Below, in pieces: positions 48,366 to 57,476 of a stretch of DNA of 58,727 nucleotides. Origin of the DNA: Planctomycetota bacterium (GTDB lineage: Bacteria; Planctomycetota; UBA8108; JACQVS01); the NCBI GenBank assembly GCA_028280485.1, contig JANQLS010000021.1, positions 1-58,727 on the forward strand, read 5' to 3'. A program made the position numbers and the translations under genes. The notes under the pieces are model-generated. The model searched no databases and had not been told where the DNA came from. It saw nothing but the letters and a program-made list of their open reading frames with translations. Position 1 is the first letter of the stretch. Every line of letters starts with the position of its first letter.

Positions 48366-50147
48366 TCAAATCTCTGTCTTGATAAATCGACGACGAAGGC
48401 GACCCCGAACCCAGATCGCAACTAGGTTCAAACCAGCGATAATTGAAATCAGCAGAAGCGTAGTGGTGTAAACCATAGGCTTTGCTGCTTCAGAATTTTG
48501 GCTTTGAAAGCCAACGTCGTAAATGTGGAATCCCAAGTGCATGAAGCTTCTTTCGGGATGAAGGAAAGGAGCAACACTATCGATAGGGAGTTCAGGGGCA
48601 AGCTTGACCACTCCAACGAGCATCAAGGGTGCTACTTCACCGGCTCCCCGAGCCATGGCTAAGATAAATCCCGTCATGATACCCGGCAGAGCGCGGGGTA
48701 AGACGATGCGTTGAATCGTTTGCCACTTGCTGGCTCCACAAGCGTAAGATCCTTCACGCATCGAACCCGGTACTGCTGCGATGGCTTCTTCAGTGGCAAC
48801 GATAACTACAGGTAATGTTAAGAGGGCAAGGGTAGCTGAAGCCCAAAGGACTCCCCCTTTCCCGTAGGTCGGATTCGGGAGGTTCTCTTGGAAGAACATT
48901 TCATCGATTCCGCTTCCGACGATATAGCAGAAGAATCCCAAACCGAATACCCCGAAGACGATACTGGGAACTCCAGCCAAGTTGTTGATCGCAATACGGA
49001 TCGTACTGACGACAAATCCAGCTTTGGCGTATTCTCTTAAGTAAAGAGCTGCGAGAATTCCAAAAGGTACGACTGCCGCTGACATGAGAAGGGTCATGAT
49101 GACCGTACCCACTAAAGCTGGCCATATACCCCCTTCACTGTTAGCTTCACGGGGATCATCGAAAAGGAATTCCCACCAACGTTCGAAGTAAAGACCCAGT
49201 CGACCCGAGGTGTTTAATTGATTGGAAGCTACTCCTCGAACGATCTCAGCCAAGGGCACCGTCGCTTCTTGTCCCCCAGCTGTGACCAAGGTCATAGTGA
49301 GCTCGGAGTTTTTCTTTTTAAGAAGAGCGAGTTCTTCGTTCAACCGAGCTTCTTCAGACTTCGTGGCGTTGGTTTCTTCTTGAAGCTTTTTTTGACCTTC
49401 CCGATACTCGGCAGACTCAATCCCGTGTTCCAACTCGATCGACTTAAGTCGCAATCGAGATTTTTCAAGGCTTTTGTGAATGCGGCCAAAATCATATTTT
49501 TGAACACCGATAAAACGTTCGACGCCTTCGTAGACCTCAGTGTGGTTTTCTTGAAAGGCCTTCCAAGTCGCCTCGGGACCCTCCGCGATCACTTCATCGT
49601 TACGCTTGAGAGCTTTAGGAATGCCGTAGAATCGTCCCCAGGATCTTCTCTCTAAAAGAACGAGCCACTCCGGTTCTTGCTCTTCTTGAATACTATTGTT
49701 ATCGATCCATTCGAAGTGAGTGTTGGTGAGATCAAAGTTCCCGGTTCTCACCAATCGACGATGACCGGTCTTATTCCCTTTTGCGACCTCTGCCTCAACC
49801 TTTTCTTTGGTTTTTGGATCTAAACCGGAAATGATCTCAGGGGTATACGTAACGGAAGAGGAGCGAGTGATCTCCCCCTGTACGACCGTTCCGTTCACGG
49901 TTTTAAACGAGAGAATCTTGCCTGGCCAAAACGTCGTTCCGCCTTGGTATAAAATCAATGCAATCAAGCTGATGATCATTCCAACGCACAACACTAACGA
50001 TCCCCCAGTCAGCCACACCATGGGCTCACCGCGAGCGAGGATCGAGGATTTTGCGTACCGTCGTCTTCGTTTTTTAGGCATAGGACTATCCGATCGACGC
50101 GCTTGTCCGGAGTCAGCTGAATCTAAAGGAGCTGTTGATTGAATCAC
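48366..50147 (-). CDS. pstA: Phosphate ABC transporter permease PstA, extended
   Basis: A 593-residue permease, about twice the usual PstA length. An N-terminal membrane segment (about 44-68) is followed by about 270 extracytoplasmic residues, including a coiled coil (about 223-288, Lys/Glu/Leu-rich). The permease core from about 340 has the usual helices and the EAA-like loop around AIAAVPGSMREGSYACGASKWQTIQRIVLP. The start is GTG, overlapping the pstC stop as GTGA, so translation is coupled. Enlarged PstC/PstA pairs are known in several phyla; the coiled coil probably contacts the PstC insert. Confidence 0.93.
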   Translation of the reverse strand: MIQSTAPLDSADSGQARRSDSPMPKKRRRRYAKSSILARGEPMVWLTGGSLVLCVGMIISLIALILYQGGTTFWPGKILSFKTVNGTVVQGEITRSSSVTYTPEIISGLDPKTKEKVEAEVAKGNKTGHRRLVRTGNFDLTNTHFEWIDNNSIQEEQEPEWLVLLERRSWGRFYGIPKALKRNDEVIAEGPEATWKAFQENHTEVYEGVERFIGVQKYDFGRIHKSLEKSRLRLKSIELEHGIESAEYREGQKKLQEETNATKSEEARLNEELALLKKKNSELTMTLVTAGGQEATVPLAEIVRGVASNQLNTSGRLGLYFERWWEFLFDDPREANSEGGIWPALVGTVIMTLLMSAAVVPFGILAALYLREYAKAGFVVSTIRIAINNLAGVPSIVFGVFGLGFFCYIVGSGIDEMFFQENLPNPTYGKGGVLWASATLALLTLPVVIVATEEAIAAVPGSMREGSYACGASKWQTIQRIVLPRALPGIMTGFILAMARGAGEVAPLMLVGVVKLAPELPIDSVAPFLHPERSFMHLGFHIYDVGFQSQNSEAAKPMVYTTTLLLISIIAGLNLVAIWVRGRLRRRFIKTEI

Positions 50148-52762
50148 AGTTGCATCGACCTTTTTCGGAAGTGGATTCGCACAGATTCTGCGACTGTATT
50201 GATCACGAAGGTCATCAAGAACAGGATGAATGCCGCAAGGAATAATGTGCGGTAGTGAGTACTGTCAGGAACTGCTTCAGGAAGCTCCACTGCGATGTTT
50301 GCGGAAAGTGTCCTGAAACCGTTAAAGAGGTTCATTTCTAAAATGGGAGTATTTCCCGCAGCCATCAACACGATCATGGTTTCACCAACAGCACGGCCGA
50401 GACCGATCATAATGGCAGAGAAAAGACCACTCATCGCCGTGGGAACCACAATCCGAACAGCGGTCTGCCACGGTGTCGCTCCTGCCCCATAAGAAGCAGC
50501 CCTCAAGTGACTGGGCACTGCGGCAAGTGCATCTTCAGCGATCGTGTAAATGATAGGAATCACCGCGAAGCCCATGACGAATCCCACAATCAGAGCGTTT
50601 CTTTGAATGTAGGTATCGAAGACGGAAGAACTGCCACGGCAATCGGCTCCTATAAGAGTTAACAATCCGGCCACCCCACAAGCGATCGCTAAGGTGATCA
50701 AGCAAGCAGAACCGAGACGAAGTAAATCTCTGATGGAAGTTTCACGGGCGTCCCAATCTAAGGCTTTTTGCCTAAAGCGAGGTCCGATGACCCGCGAATA
50801 AAATAGGCCTACGATGAGCCCGGAAATGGGAAGCATAAGAACTAACCAGCCTCCGAACGCGCTTCCGATCTGACCGTCCAGCCACAAGACCGAATCTCCG
50901 GCAAAGAGTAAGCTTTCTAAAATAGGCCCAACGATGAACGCGATAGCGATACCGATAGGAAAGGCGATCATCATGAACACCAATCGCATGGGTTCTAATC
51001 GGAGTCCGATTCTCTCAGGCATCAATTGCCAAGCATAACCACCCAAGGCAAAGGCCACCGGTACTGTGATCACCAAGCTCAAAAAAGTTGCTAAACTGTT
51101 TTGAACAACGGGAGCTAAAACCAGTGCACCAATAAAACCGAGAACCACGCTCGGTAAACTCGCCATAAGCTCTACGAGAGTTTTAATTCTCGCCTTCCAT
51201 TTATTGGTCAAGTATTCACTGGTATAAATAGCGGCGAGGAGCGCGATGGGAACGCCGAATAGCAAGGTGTAAAAAGTGGCTTTCAAAGTCCCGAAAACTA
51301 AAGGCCAAAGACCCAGCTTAGGTTCGAATTCATCATCTCCCCCCGTCGACTGCCAGACGTGAGTCGGCTCATCGTAATCTTCATACCAGACAGGTAAAAA
51401 GAGGGAAGCAAATGTCGCTTCGGGGTGCCGAGGATCGATGGTCCATCCATGAAGACCCTGTGAACTAAACGCAAGAATCGCGTCATTTTTTGGCGCCAGA
51501 ACGACCTTAGAAGGTTCGGCAACCCCCTCGATCTGCACCTTCAAGGCTTCATTACCATTCGTAACGTTTAAAAGCTTGATAGCCCCTTGATCATTAGCGA
51601 TGGCGAGCAGTCGATTACGACTCGAAGGAGAGAAAGAGACAATGGGGCTGTAACCCAATTCGAATTCATGAGCCTTAGCAAGGATAATGCCGTCAGGAGT
51701 CTTAGCCTCCAAAGGCTTGGTATTCACCCAGGCTCCGATTCCCCCTTTAGAATCTCCAACGATTAGAGTGCCTCTACCGGGCAATGGAGTTACCGCGGTA
51801 ACTCTTTTATCTGAAGAATTCAATAACTGAATCGACTCAGCTAATTCTGGATTCTCGAAGTCTTGAGTACTGAATCTTAAACAGTTTCCATCTTCCCAGA
51901 TGGCGATGACTCGATCAGCTAACTTCGAAACAAATAGATACCGAGGATTCTTATCGACACCTTCAGCGAGATTCGGCACTTTGTACTCGATTTTACTATC
52001 CTGAATCTCATACTCGGCCTCATCTGTGAACATGTTCACGGTCTTAATGATAAACTTTAAAGAGAGATTTCCCGTTTCGTCGAGAGCCACAACCTTGGTG
52101 CCGGCTTCGGAAATAAGATGATCCAAGCGAATGACAGGGGCTTCGCTAATTTTAATGGGCTCCTCAAGCGTCATAATAAATGTTTGTCTTCTAAAATGAC
52201 CGTTAGAAGCACATTGGACAACGCTCTCACCATCCGCACGGATGGTATTTGGCTCCATGTCTTTGAACTCAGCCGAGATGTTCTCTCGGCGGATAAACTG
52301 AGAATCAAATTTAAAATGAGCGATACGAACGGTTCCGTCTTTATAGCCTAAAACGGCATCCTTCCCACTGAGGGAGAAACTCGAAGACGTGAGTTCATTT
52401 TCCTGAGCCACAGGAATGGACTTAATTAATTGCCCTTTGTCGGAATCAAAAACTTTAACTCCCCCCTTTTGATCCATCACCCAAACCTGAGTTCGGTATT
52501 CATCCGTAGAAAAACTCAAGGGGAGGTCTCCGGTAAGCTGCTCACCTTTTAAGTTCTGAGTTGGTTGAGCATCACCATCGAGAAAAAGAGGAAGAACAAC
52601 AATTGCTAAGAACAAGCTCACTCCAAGCACACAAACGACAGTTCCTACACCACCTAAAGCGATGAGCCACTTCGAAATCCGTTCAGCCCAACGTACCGTC
52701 CAGCGGGTCTGAAGGTTTCTTTTATATCCGGTGTAATAGCTCTGCTTCTCAGAATCAGACAT
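50144..52762 (-). CDS. pstC: Phosphate ABC transporter permease PstC with extracytoplasmic beta-propeller-like insert
   Basis: An 872-residue permease. A membrane helix at about 35-60 (LIALGGVGTVVCVLGVSLFL) is followed by about 380 residues with WD40-like repeats (VWVMDQKGGVKVFDSDKGQL, AVLGYKDGTVRIAHF, LLAIANDQGAIKLLNV), expected outside the membrane. The permease region starts at about 485 (TLKATFYTLLFGVPIALLAA) with two groups of helices and the conserved loop ALAAVPSHLRAASYGAGATP then WQTAVRIVVP. It overlaps pstA by 4 bp. A strong intercistronic hairpin separates it from pstS. Confidence 0.92.
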   Translation of the reverse strand: MSDSEKQSYYTGYKRNLQTRWTVRWAERISKWLIALGGVGTVVCVLGVSLFLAIVVLPLFLDGDAQPTQNLKGEQLTGDLPLSFSTDEYRTQVWVMDQKGGVKVFDSDKGQLIKSIPVAQENELTSSSFSLSGKDAVLGYKDGTVRIAHFKFDSQFIRRENISAEFKDMEPNTIRADGESVVQCASNGHFRRQTFIMTLEEPIKISEAPVIRLDHLISEAGTKVVALDETGNLSLKFIIKTVNMFTDEAEYEIQDSKIEYKVPNLAEGVDKNPRYLFVSKLADRVIAIWEDGNCLRFSTQDFENPELAESIQLLNSSDKRVTAVTPLPGRGTLIVGDSKGGIGAWVNTKPLEAKTPDGIILAKAHEFELGYSPIVSFSPSSRNRLLAIANDQGAIKLLNVTNGNEALKVQIEGVAEPSKVVLAPKNDAILAFSSQGLHGWTIDPRHPEATFASLFLPVWYEDYDEPTHVWQSTGGDDEFEPKLGLWPLVFGTLKATFYTLLFGVPIALLAAIYTSEYLTNKWKARIKTLVELMASLPSVVLGFIGALVLAPVVQNSLATFLSLVITVPVAFALGGYAWQLMPERIGLRLEPMRLVFMMIAFPIGIAIAFIVGPILESLLFAGDSVLWLDGQIGSAFGGWLVLMLPISGLIVGLFYSRVIGPRFRQKALDWDARETSIRDLLRLGSACLITLAIACGVAGLLTLIGADCRGSSSVFDTYIQRNALIVGFVMGFAVIPIIYTIAEDALAAVPSHLRAASYGAGATPWQTAVRIVVPTAMSGLFSAIMIGLGRAVGETMIVLMAAGNTPILEMNLFNGFRTLSANIAVELPEAVPDSTHYRTLFLAAFILFLMTFVINTVAESVRIHFRKRSMQL

Positions 52763-52896
52763 CTTTGTTGGTCAAACTTAGCTACAGTGAACGTGAGGAA
52801 AAGGTGTTTAAAAGAGTGCGTTCCGGGGCAGGGGTCTCGCCCCAGAACGCCTCACGGAGAAAGCTTAGTTAAGGCCCTTTAAAGGAAAATTAACAA

Positions 52897-52932
52897 TAAG
52901 CAAAGGGTGCGGAAGTCCGCACCCTTTGCTTA
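52897..52932 (-). terminator. Intercistronic hairpin between pstS and pstC
   Basis: TAAGCAAAGGGTGCGG (52897-52912) and its exact reverse complement (52917-52932) form a 16-bp stem with a 4-nt loop. On the minus strand, the direction of pst transcription, it is followed by the T-rich stretch TTGTTAATTTTCC. It lies 15 bp after the pstS stop. A partial terminator or 3'-stabiliser here would raise PstS above the membrane components, as is usual for binding proteins. Confidence 0.85.
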
Positions 52933-52947
52933 GGTCAATCACTTGAT

Positions 52948-53961
52948 TTATTGGACGTTTTTGGCAACTAAACCCAAGCGAGCGAGATTGCGCAGAGCGA
53001 TCTTAGCGTTGATGGGGAAGTAACCGTCTTTGATAACGTCTTTTTGGCCACTTTGGCTGAACATGAACTTAATGAATTCAGCGCGGAGTGGATCTAATTT
53101 TTTACCTGGCTCATAGTTGACATAGATCAAGAGGAAACGAGCCAAAGGATATTTACCGGTGTAAGCCCATTCTGCGGTAGCAGGAATAGCTTTTCCTTTA
53201 GGAGTACTTTTCAGGGGAACAGCTTTGACGTCAGCAGTTTTGTAACCAATACCACTGTAACCGATTCCACCAAGGTCAGAAGCAACACCTTGAACTACAG
53301 AAGAGCTACCGGGTTGTTCTTTTACAGAGTCTTTGTAGTCGCCACCGAAGAGAGCTTTCTTCTTGAAGTAACCGTAAGTACCAGAAGCTGAGTTACGACC
53401 GTAAAGACTGATAGGCTTGTTGGCCCAAGCACCGGTGAGACCTAAGTCACCCCAAGTGCGGATATCTTTAGAAGCGCCACCTTTGCGGCCCTTGCTGAAG
53501 ATAGCGTCAACTTGTTGCAAGCTGAGTTCTTTGATGGGGTTGTCCTTGTGAACATAGACAGCCAACATATCGATACTGGTTTCTAATGGAGTAGGTTTGT
53601 ATCCGAATTTCTTTTCGAATGCGTCTACTTCCTTATCTTTCATCGCACGGCTCATAGGACCGAAAGTAGAGGTACCAGCGATAAGAGCGGGAGGAGCGGT
53701 TGAAGAACCTTTTCCTTCGATTTCAACTTGGACGTTGGGGTAGAACTTGAGGAAAGCCTCAGACCAAAGAGTCATGAGGTTGTTCATGGTGTCGGAACCG
53801 ACACTTTTGATATTTCCAGAAACTCCGGAAGTAGGCTTATACTTGGGAAGCTTAGGATCAACTTTGAGAGTTGTCTTCTTCTTAGTAGTGGTAGTGGCAG
53901 GATTCGCGTAAACAGTACCGGCGACGAGCGCCAAAGCAAGGATGAAACAGATCCGTTTCAT
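52948..53961 (-). CDS. pstS: Phosphate-binding protein PstS
   Basis: A 337-residue periplasmic solute-binding protein. The signal peptide is KRICFILALALVAGTVYA. Phosphate-binding motifs are SVGSDTMNNLMTLW (54-67), EGKGSSTAPPALIAG, FGPMSRAMKDKE and GRNSASGTYGYFKK. The mature N-terminus has a Thr/Lys-rich stretch (TTTTKKKTTLK). It is the first gene of the pst cluster. A strong GGAGGT lies 5 nt before the ATG and sits in an inverted repeat (53967-54009). A possible Pho box lies further upstream. Confidence 0.96.
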   Translation of the reverse strand: MKRICFILALALVAGTVYANPATTTTKKKTTLKVDPKLPKYKPTSGVSGNIKSVGSDTMNNLMTLWSEAFLKFYPNVQVEIEGKGSSTAPPALIAGTSTFGPMSRAMKDKEVDAFEKKFGYKPTPLETSIDMLAVYVHKDNPIKELSLQQVDAIFSKGRKGGASKDIRTWGDLGLTGAWANKPISLYGRNSASGTYGYFKKKALFGGDYKDSVKEQPGSSSVVQGVASDLGGIGYSGIGYKTADVKAVPLKSTPKGKAIPATAEWAYTGKYPLARFLLIYVNYEPGKKLDPLRAEFIKFMFSQSGQKDVIKDGYFPINAKIALRNLARLGLVAKNVQ

Positions 53962-53966
53962 GGTTA

Positions 53967-54009
53967 ACCTCCGTAAGGTAAAAATGTTTGTTCTTCAGTC
54001 TACGGAGGT
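53967..54009 (-). promoter_or_regulatory. Leader hairpin that can hide the pstS ribosome-binding site
   Basis: In the pstS leader (minus strand) ACCTCCGTA at 54009-54001 is the exact complement of TACGGAGGT at 53975-53967. The second copy contains the Shine-Dalgarno GGAGGT, 5 nt before the ATG. A 9-bp stem with a 25-nt loop would block translation initiation unless opened. This points to translational control of pstS or to a folding-based delay; the effector is unknown. Confidence 0.65.
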
Positions 54010-54079
54010 GAGTTTAGTGCCCACATATGAAGAGGTGATTAATGATAAATGAATCTTCACCTTCACATTGTGATGCTTT

Positions 54080-54120
54080 GTTTAAGCTGCCTTAACATTA
54101 GCTTTAAAATGGACTGTCAG
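54080..54120. promoter_or_regulatory. Possible Pho box upstream of pstS
   Basis: Four related 8-mers spaced by 3 bp: GTTTAAGC-TGC-CTTAACAT-TAG-CTTTAAAA-TGG-ACTGTCAG. The 11-bp period and the CTTAA core resemble Pho boxes bound by PhoB/SphR-type regulators (tandem YTTAACCT-like in cyanobacteria, CTGTCAT in enterobacteria). The repeats read on the plus strand, opposite to pstS, and overlap the end of addA. A TATCAT-like -10 lies downstream toward pstS. Confidence 0.4.
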
Positions 54121-57100
54121 CCTTTGTACTTAAAATGCTCTAATCTTTTGTTAATTAAAACTTTGCCGCCGATTCCTTTCCTAAGCCCCTCAAGGTAGGC
54201 ATCCAGCTGGGGGCTCATTGCTTCTGATAAAGATTCAGTGTTTTCTTGGGGATAAGCTTTATAGTCGACAATATCAATTGTTAAGGAATCTTTATTTTCG
54301 TTTATTTCAACTGAATCAATAAGCCCTTCGACCAATCGCCGATCCTCATCTAAGTAAAGAACGGGAACTTCCGTCATCCTTTGTCTTTCACGAGGCCGGT
54401 TAATAAAAGAATCAGGATCAGCCATGGCCGAACGGATCAGCAAAACAAGCTGCTGTTGAATAGACTCCACCCGGGAATCATCTTTAACGACAACCGAAGT
54501 CGCACGCGAAGCATTTTCAATCAACCAATGAGGATCAGCACCTTCCCAAACTTCTAATAATAGATGCAAGGCTTGCCCAACGAGCTTGCCCTCATTGCCG
54601 CTCATAGATTTTACTTGGTTGAATTCAAGTGAACTCTCTGAACTATCTTCACTTCGCAATGAAGCGGGTAATTGTGAAAGAGAGCTCGGTGATATCTTTT
54701 CTTTCGATTTATAAACTTCGTTTTTCTTAACGGACTCTTGCCATCGAATTAAAGGTTGAAGAACTTCTTGAAGAAGCCCAGCCTTCTTTTTCTTGGGCTT
54801 GGTTTTAGATCGAGTCATAAAAGATCGATGATAAACATCGGAGACCGCTAAAGGCCCCTCCTCCATATGAGAGCTCGTTAACTCATAACCCCACGCGCTA
54901 AGACCATCAATCCAGACCTGCTCTCTCTTCTTTCCCAATCCAGCAATAAAAATGAGCTTCTCTTTGGCTCGAGTCGCTGCGACATATAACAATCGCTTCG
55001 CTTCAGCCATTTCTTGATCTAATTCACTTTCTAAATACGGAAACACTGAAGGGGTTTGAAAACCTTTGTACCTAAGAACGAGAGCTTCACCGTACTTACC
55101 TCTTTTTCCTACTGGCAACGACTTCGGTCCCACGCTCACCTGAGGATTGTTCTCCCGAACTAAATCGGGAAGAATCACCACCGGCCATTCGAGCCCCTTA
55201 GATTTATGAATGGTTAAGATTCGAACGGCATCGATGGAAGCATCCGCTAAGGGGCTATCACCACTATTTCGTAAACGGGTATCCTGATTTTCGATTCGAT
55301 CTAAAACTTCTTCAGCCGTCAATTGCCCATCGGAAGTGAGTTCGGCGATTCGTCGTAATATTTTCTCTAAGTTGGCTACCCGTTGAGCTCCGTCATAAGA
55401 ACTCGCCAGCGTCAAAAACAAAGGGCCCGTACAAGCCTTTTCGCCGATGACATCTAAAGGCTGCCCTAATGTTTGATCTCTAAAGGAGCGCAAACCACTC
55501 AAGGCCAATGCGAGATGGGGATACTTTTGTTCATCGGGCTTCAGTTCCAAATTCCAAGTCGTACGGAGACCTTCGCGATCGTTATGAAGTTCGCTTTGAG
55601 CGAATCGTTGAAGCTCATCGTCGCTGGTCCCGCCAGCTCCCGAACGTAACCAGGCAACGATAGAAGCAGCATCGGCTGGTGATACGATAACTCGCAATAG
55701 AATAAGGAGAAGGGAAACTTCATGTCGCTCATAAAATCCGCGACCTCCTTCGCTCAGATAGGGAACTCCTTGAGCTTGAAGTGCTCTCAGATATGGAGCG
55801 ACTGAAGTCATCCGCCTAAACAGAATGGCGACTTCCCCAGGCCGTAAACGGCCCTCTGAAATATCTTTTGCAAGCCTTTCAGCTAAGACCTCTGCTTCAA
55901 AATCTTTTCGAACTTCAGCTTTATTCGATCCTCCTATCGACCAAATCTCGATGGGCTGGTCAAACTTCGAAGGCTGCTCTTTAGCCGGGGAGAGTTGATC
56001 GAAGGAAGGATCCACTCCTTCCTCAGGCTTAAAGTAACTTTTAAACAAATGGTTAAGTGGATTCACCAAATTGGGGACGCTTCTAAAATTTGTTTTCAAA
56101 GTTAAGAGCTTCCCACCCTTATCTTGAATCGCCTGAATCGCTTCAGTACAAGCCGAGATATCCGCTCCACGAAATCGATAAATCGATTGTTTAGGATCCC
56201 CTACGATAAAAATCTTTCCTGGTCTGAGTTTGAGCTCGTAGGCATCATTAAGGCTTGAGGTCGCACCTTCCTCGACAGCTTCAGACAGATAGAAAGCGAT
56301 TTCGTATTGAAGCGGGTCCGTATCCTGGAATTCATCGATCAACAAGTGATCGAGGCGTTGGGACTCTGCTTTTCTAATTTCAGGATAATCTCGCAATATA
56401 TTTCGAGTCAGGACGATCAAGCTGTCGTGTGAAACCCATGCCCGGCTTAAAAATTCCGCGCGAAATTTGCTCACGAATTCGAAAAAGATTGTGCTTAACT
56501 CTGAAGCTAACTTAAAGTCGAGCGTCTCTAATTTTTTCAACTGATCGGTAATAGCCTTGAGCTGTTTTTCTATCCTCAATCTTTCACTGTCAGTCAGGTC
56601 TGCATTTTTTCCCAAACTGGGTGCGTTCTTTTGAAGTATAGCTCGATCACTAGGAAGGGATTGAGTATTTAGGATCGTGAGATAACACTCCTCCCAAACA
56701 TCGAGCCGGGGAAGTAGATTCTTATTGAGCTTTGAGACCTCGCTTAAATCTTCCCTTAAACCCTTTATCTTTCCAATCGATTGAAGACAGAACTGATTGA
56801 ATAACTCTGTTTGTGCCTCTAATCCCTTCGGACTCATAGCATCGACTGAAAAGCCAAACGAGCAGAGATCCGCTAAGAGTTCTTCGATGTCTCCCATGGA
56901 AAACTTATTGAGACAAGATTTCCATTCGTCGACACAGGCGATTTCTCCCTCTCCTCCAAAGTTTTCTTCTAAGTACGCTTCCCAAAGTTCATCGAAAGTC
57001 CCCTTAGCTTCCTCACCATTCGCGTCCACTGAAAATTCAGGGTCGACTCCCGCCTCACGGGGATGACGCCGCAGCAACTCAGAACAAAATCCGTGGATCG

Positions 57101-57476
57101 TCGAAAGGGTTGCTTCTTCGAGTTGAACCAAGGCTTGACGCGCTCGTTCTAAGAGCAAAGAATTTTCGAGGGCTGAAAGACGCTGAAGAACTCTTCGCCC
57201 TTCTTCTCCCCGAGATGGCTCTTCTTCGGGATAAAGAAGAATCTGTACGACACACTCTAAGGCTTCTTCTAATCGTTCCCGAAGCTCCGTGGCCGCCTTA
57301 TCCGTAAACGTGATGGCTGCAAGGCGATTGATAGGAGTACCGCGCTCCAATAAATGGTGTAACAATCGCTCGATCAGTAAACTCGTTTTTCCCGTTCCTG
57401 CTCCCGCAAGGATCACCAAGTTGTGATCCAAATCACTCGCGGCCAGTTCACGTTCTTTTAAATCGACGATGTTCAT
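54117..57476 (-). CDS. addA: AddA-type helicase-nuclease subunit
   Basis: A 1119-residue UvrD-type helicase with a C-terminal nuclease, for processing double-strand breaks with AddB. Walker A is LAGAGTGKTSLLIER (K30), then ITFTDKAATELRER, STIHGFCSELL, LLIDEFQDTDPLQYEI, VGDPKQSIYRFRGAD, LKTNFRSV, TIHKSKGLEWPVVILPDL and LLYVAATRAKEKL. Near the end the RecB-like nuclease motif is seen as GLID (1051-1054) and DYK (1071-1073). It overlaps the upstream addB-like gene by ATGA. Its 3' end overlaps a possible Pho box of pstS. Confidence 0.93.
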   Translation of the reverse strand: MNIVDLKERELAASDLDHNLVILAGAGTGKTSLLIERLLHHLLERGTPINRLAAITFTDKAATELRERLEEALECVVQILLYPEEEPSRGEEGRRVLQRLSALENSLLLERARQALVQLEEATLSTIHGFCSELLRRHPREAGVDPEFSVDANGEEAKGTFDELWEAYLEENFGGEGEIACVDEWKSCLNKFSMGDIEELLADLCSFGFSVDAMSPKGLEAQTELFNQFCLQSIGKIKGLREDLSEVSKLNKNLLPRLDVWEECYLTILNTQSLPSDRAILQKNAPSLGKNADLTDSERLRIEKQLKAITDQLKKLETLDFKLASELSTIFFEFVSKFRAEFLSRAWVSHDSLIVLTRNILRDYPEIRKAESQRLDHLLIDEFQDTDPLQYEIAFYLSEAVEEGATSSLNDAYELKLRPGKIFIVGDPKQSIYRFRGADISACTEAIQAIQDKGGKLLTLKTNFRSVPNLVNPLNHLFKSYFKPEEGVDPSFDQLSPAKEQPSKFDQPIEIWSIGGSNKAEVRKDFEAEVLAERLAKDISEGRLRPGEVAILFRRMTSVAPYLRALQAQGVPYLSEGGRGFYERHEVSLLLILLRVIVSPADAASIVAWLRSGAGGTSDDELQRFAQSELHNDREGLRTTWNLELKPDEQKYPHLALALSGLRSFRDQTLGQPLDVIGEKACTGPLFLTLASSYDGAQRVANLEKILRRIAELTSDGQLTAEEVLDRIENQDTRLRNSGDSPLADASIDAVRILTIHKSKGLEWPVVILPDLVRENNPQVSVGPKSLPVGKRGKYGEALVLRYKGFQTPSVFPYLESELDQEMAEAKRLLYVAATRAKEKLIFIAGLGKKREQVWIDGLSAWGYELTSSHMEEGPLAVSDVYHRSFMTRSKTKPKKKKAGLLQEVLQPLIRWQESVKKNEVYKSKEKISPSSLSQLPASLRSEDSSESSLEFNQVKSMSGNEGKLVGQALHLLLEVWEGADPHWLIENASRATSVVVKDDSRVESIQQQLVLLIRSAMADPDSFINRPRERQRMTEVPVLYLDEDRRLVEGLIDSVEINENKDSLTIDIVDYKAYPQENTESLSEAMSPQLDAYLEGLRKGIGGKVLINKRLEHFKYKG

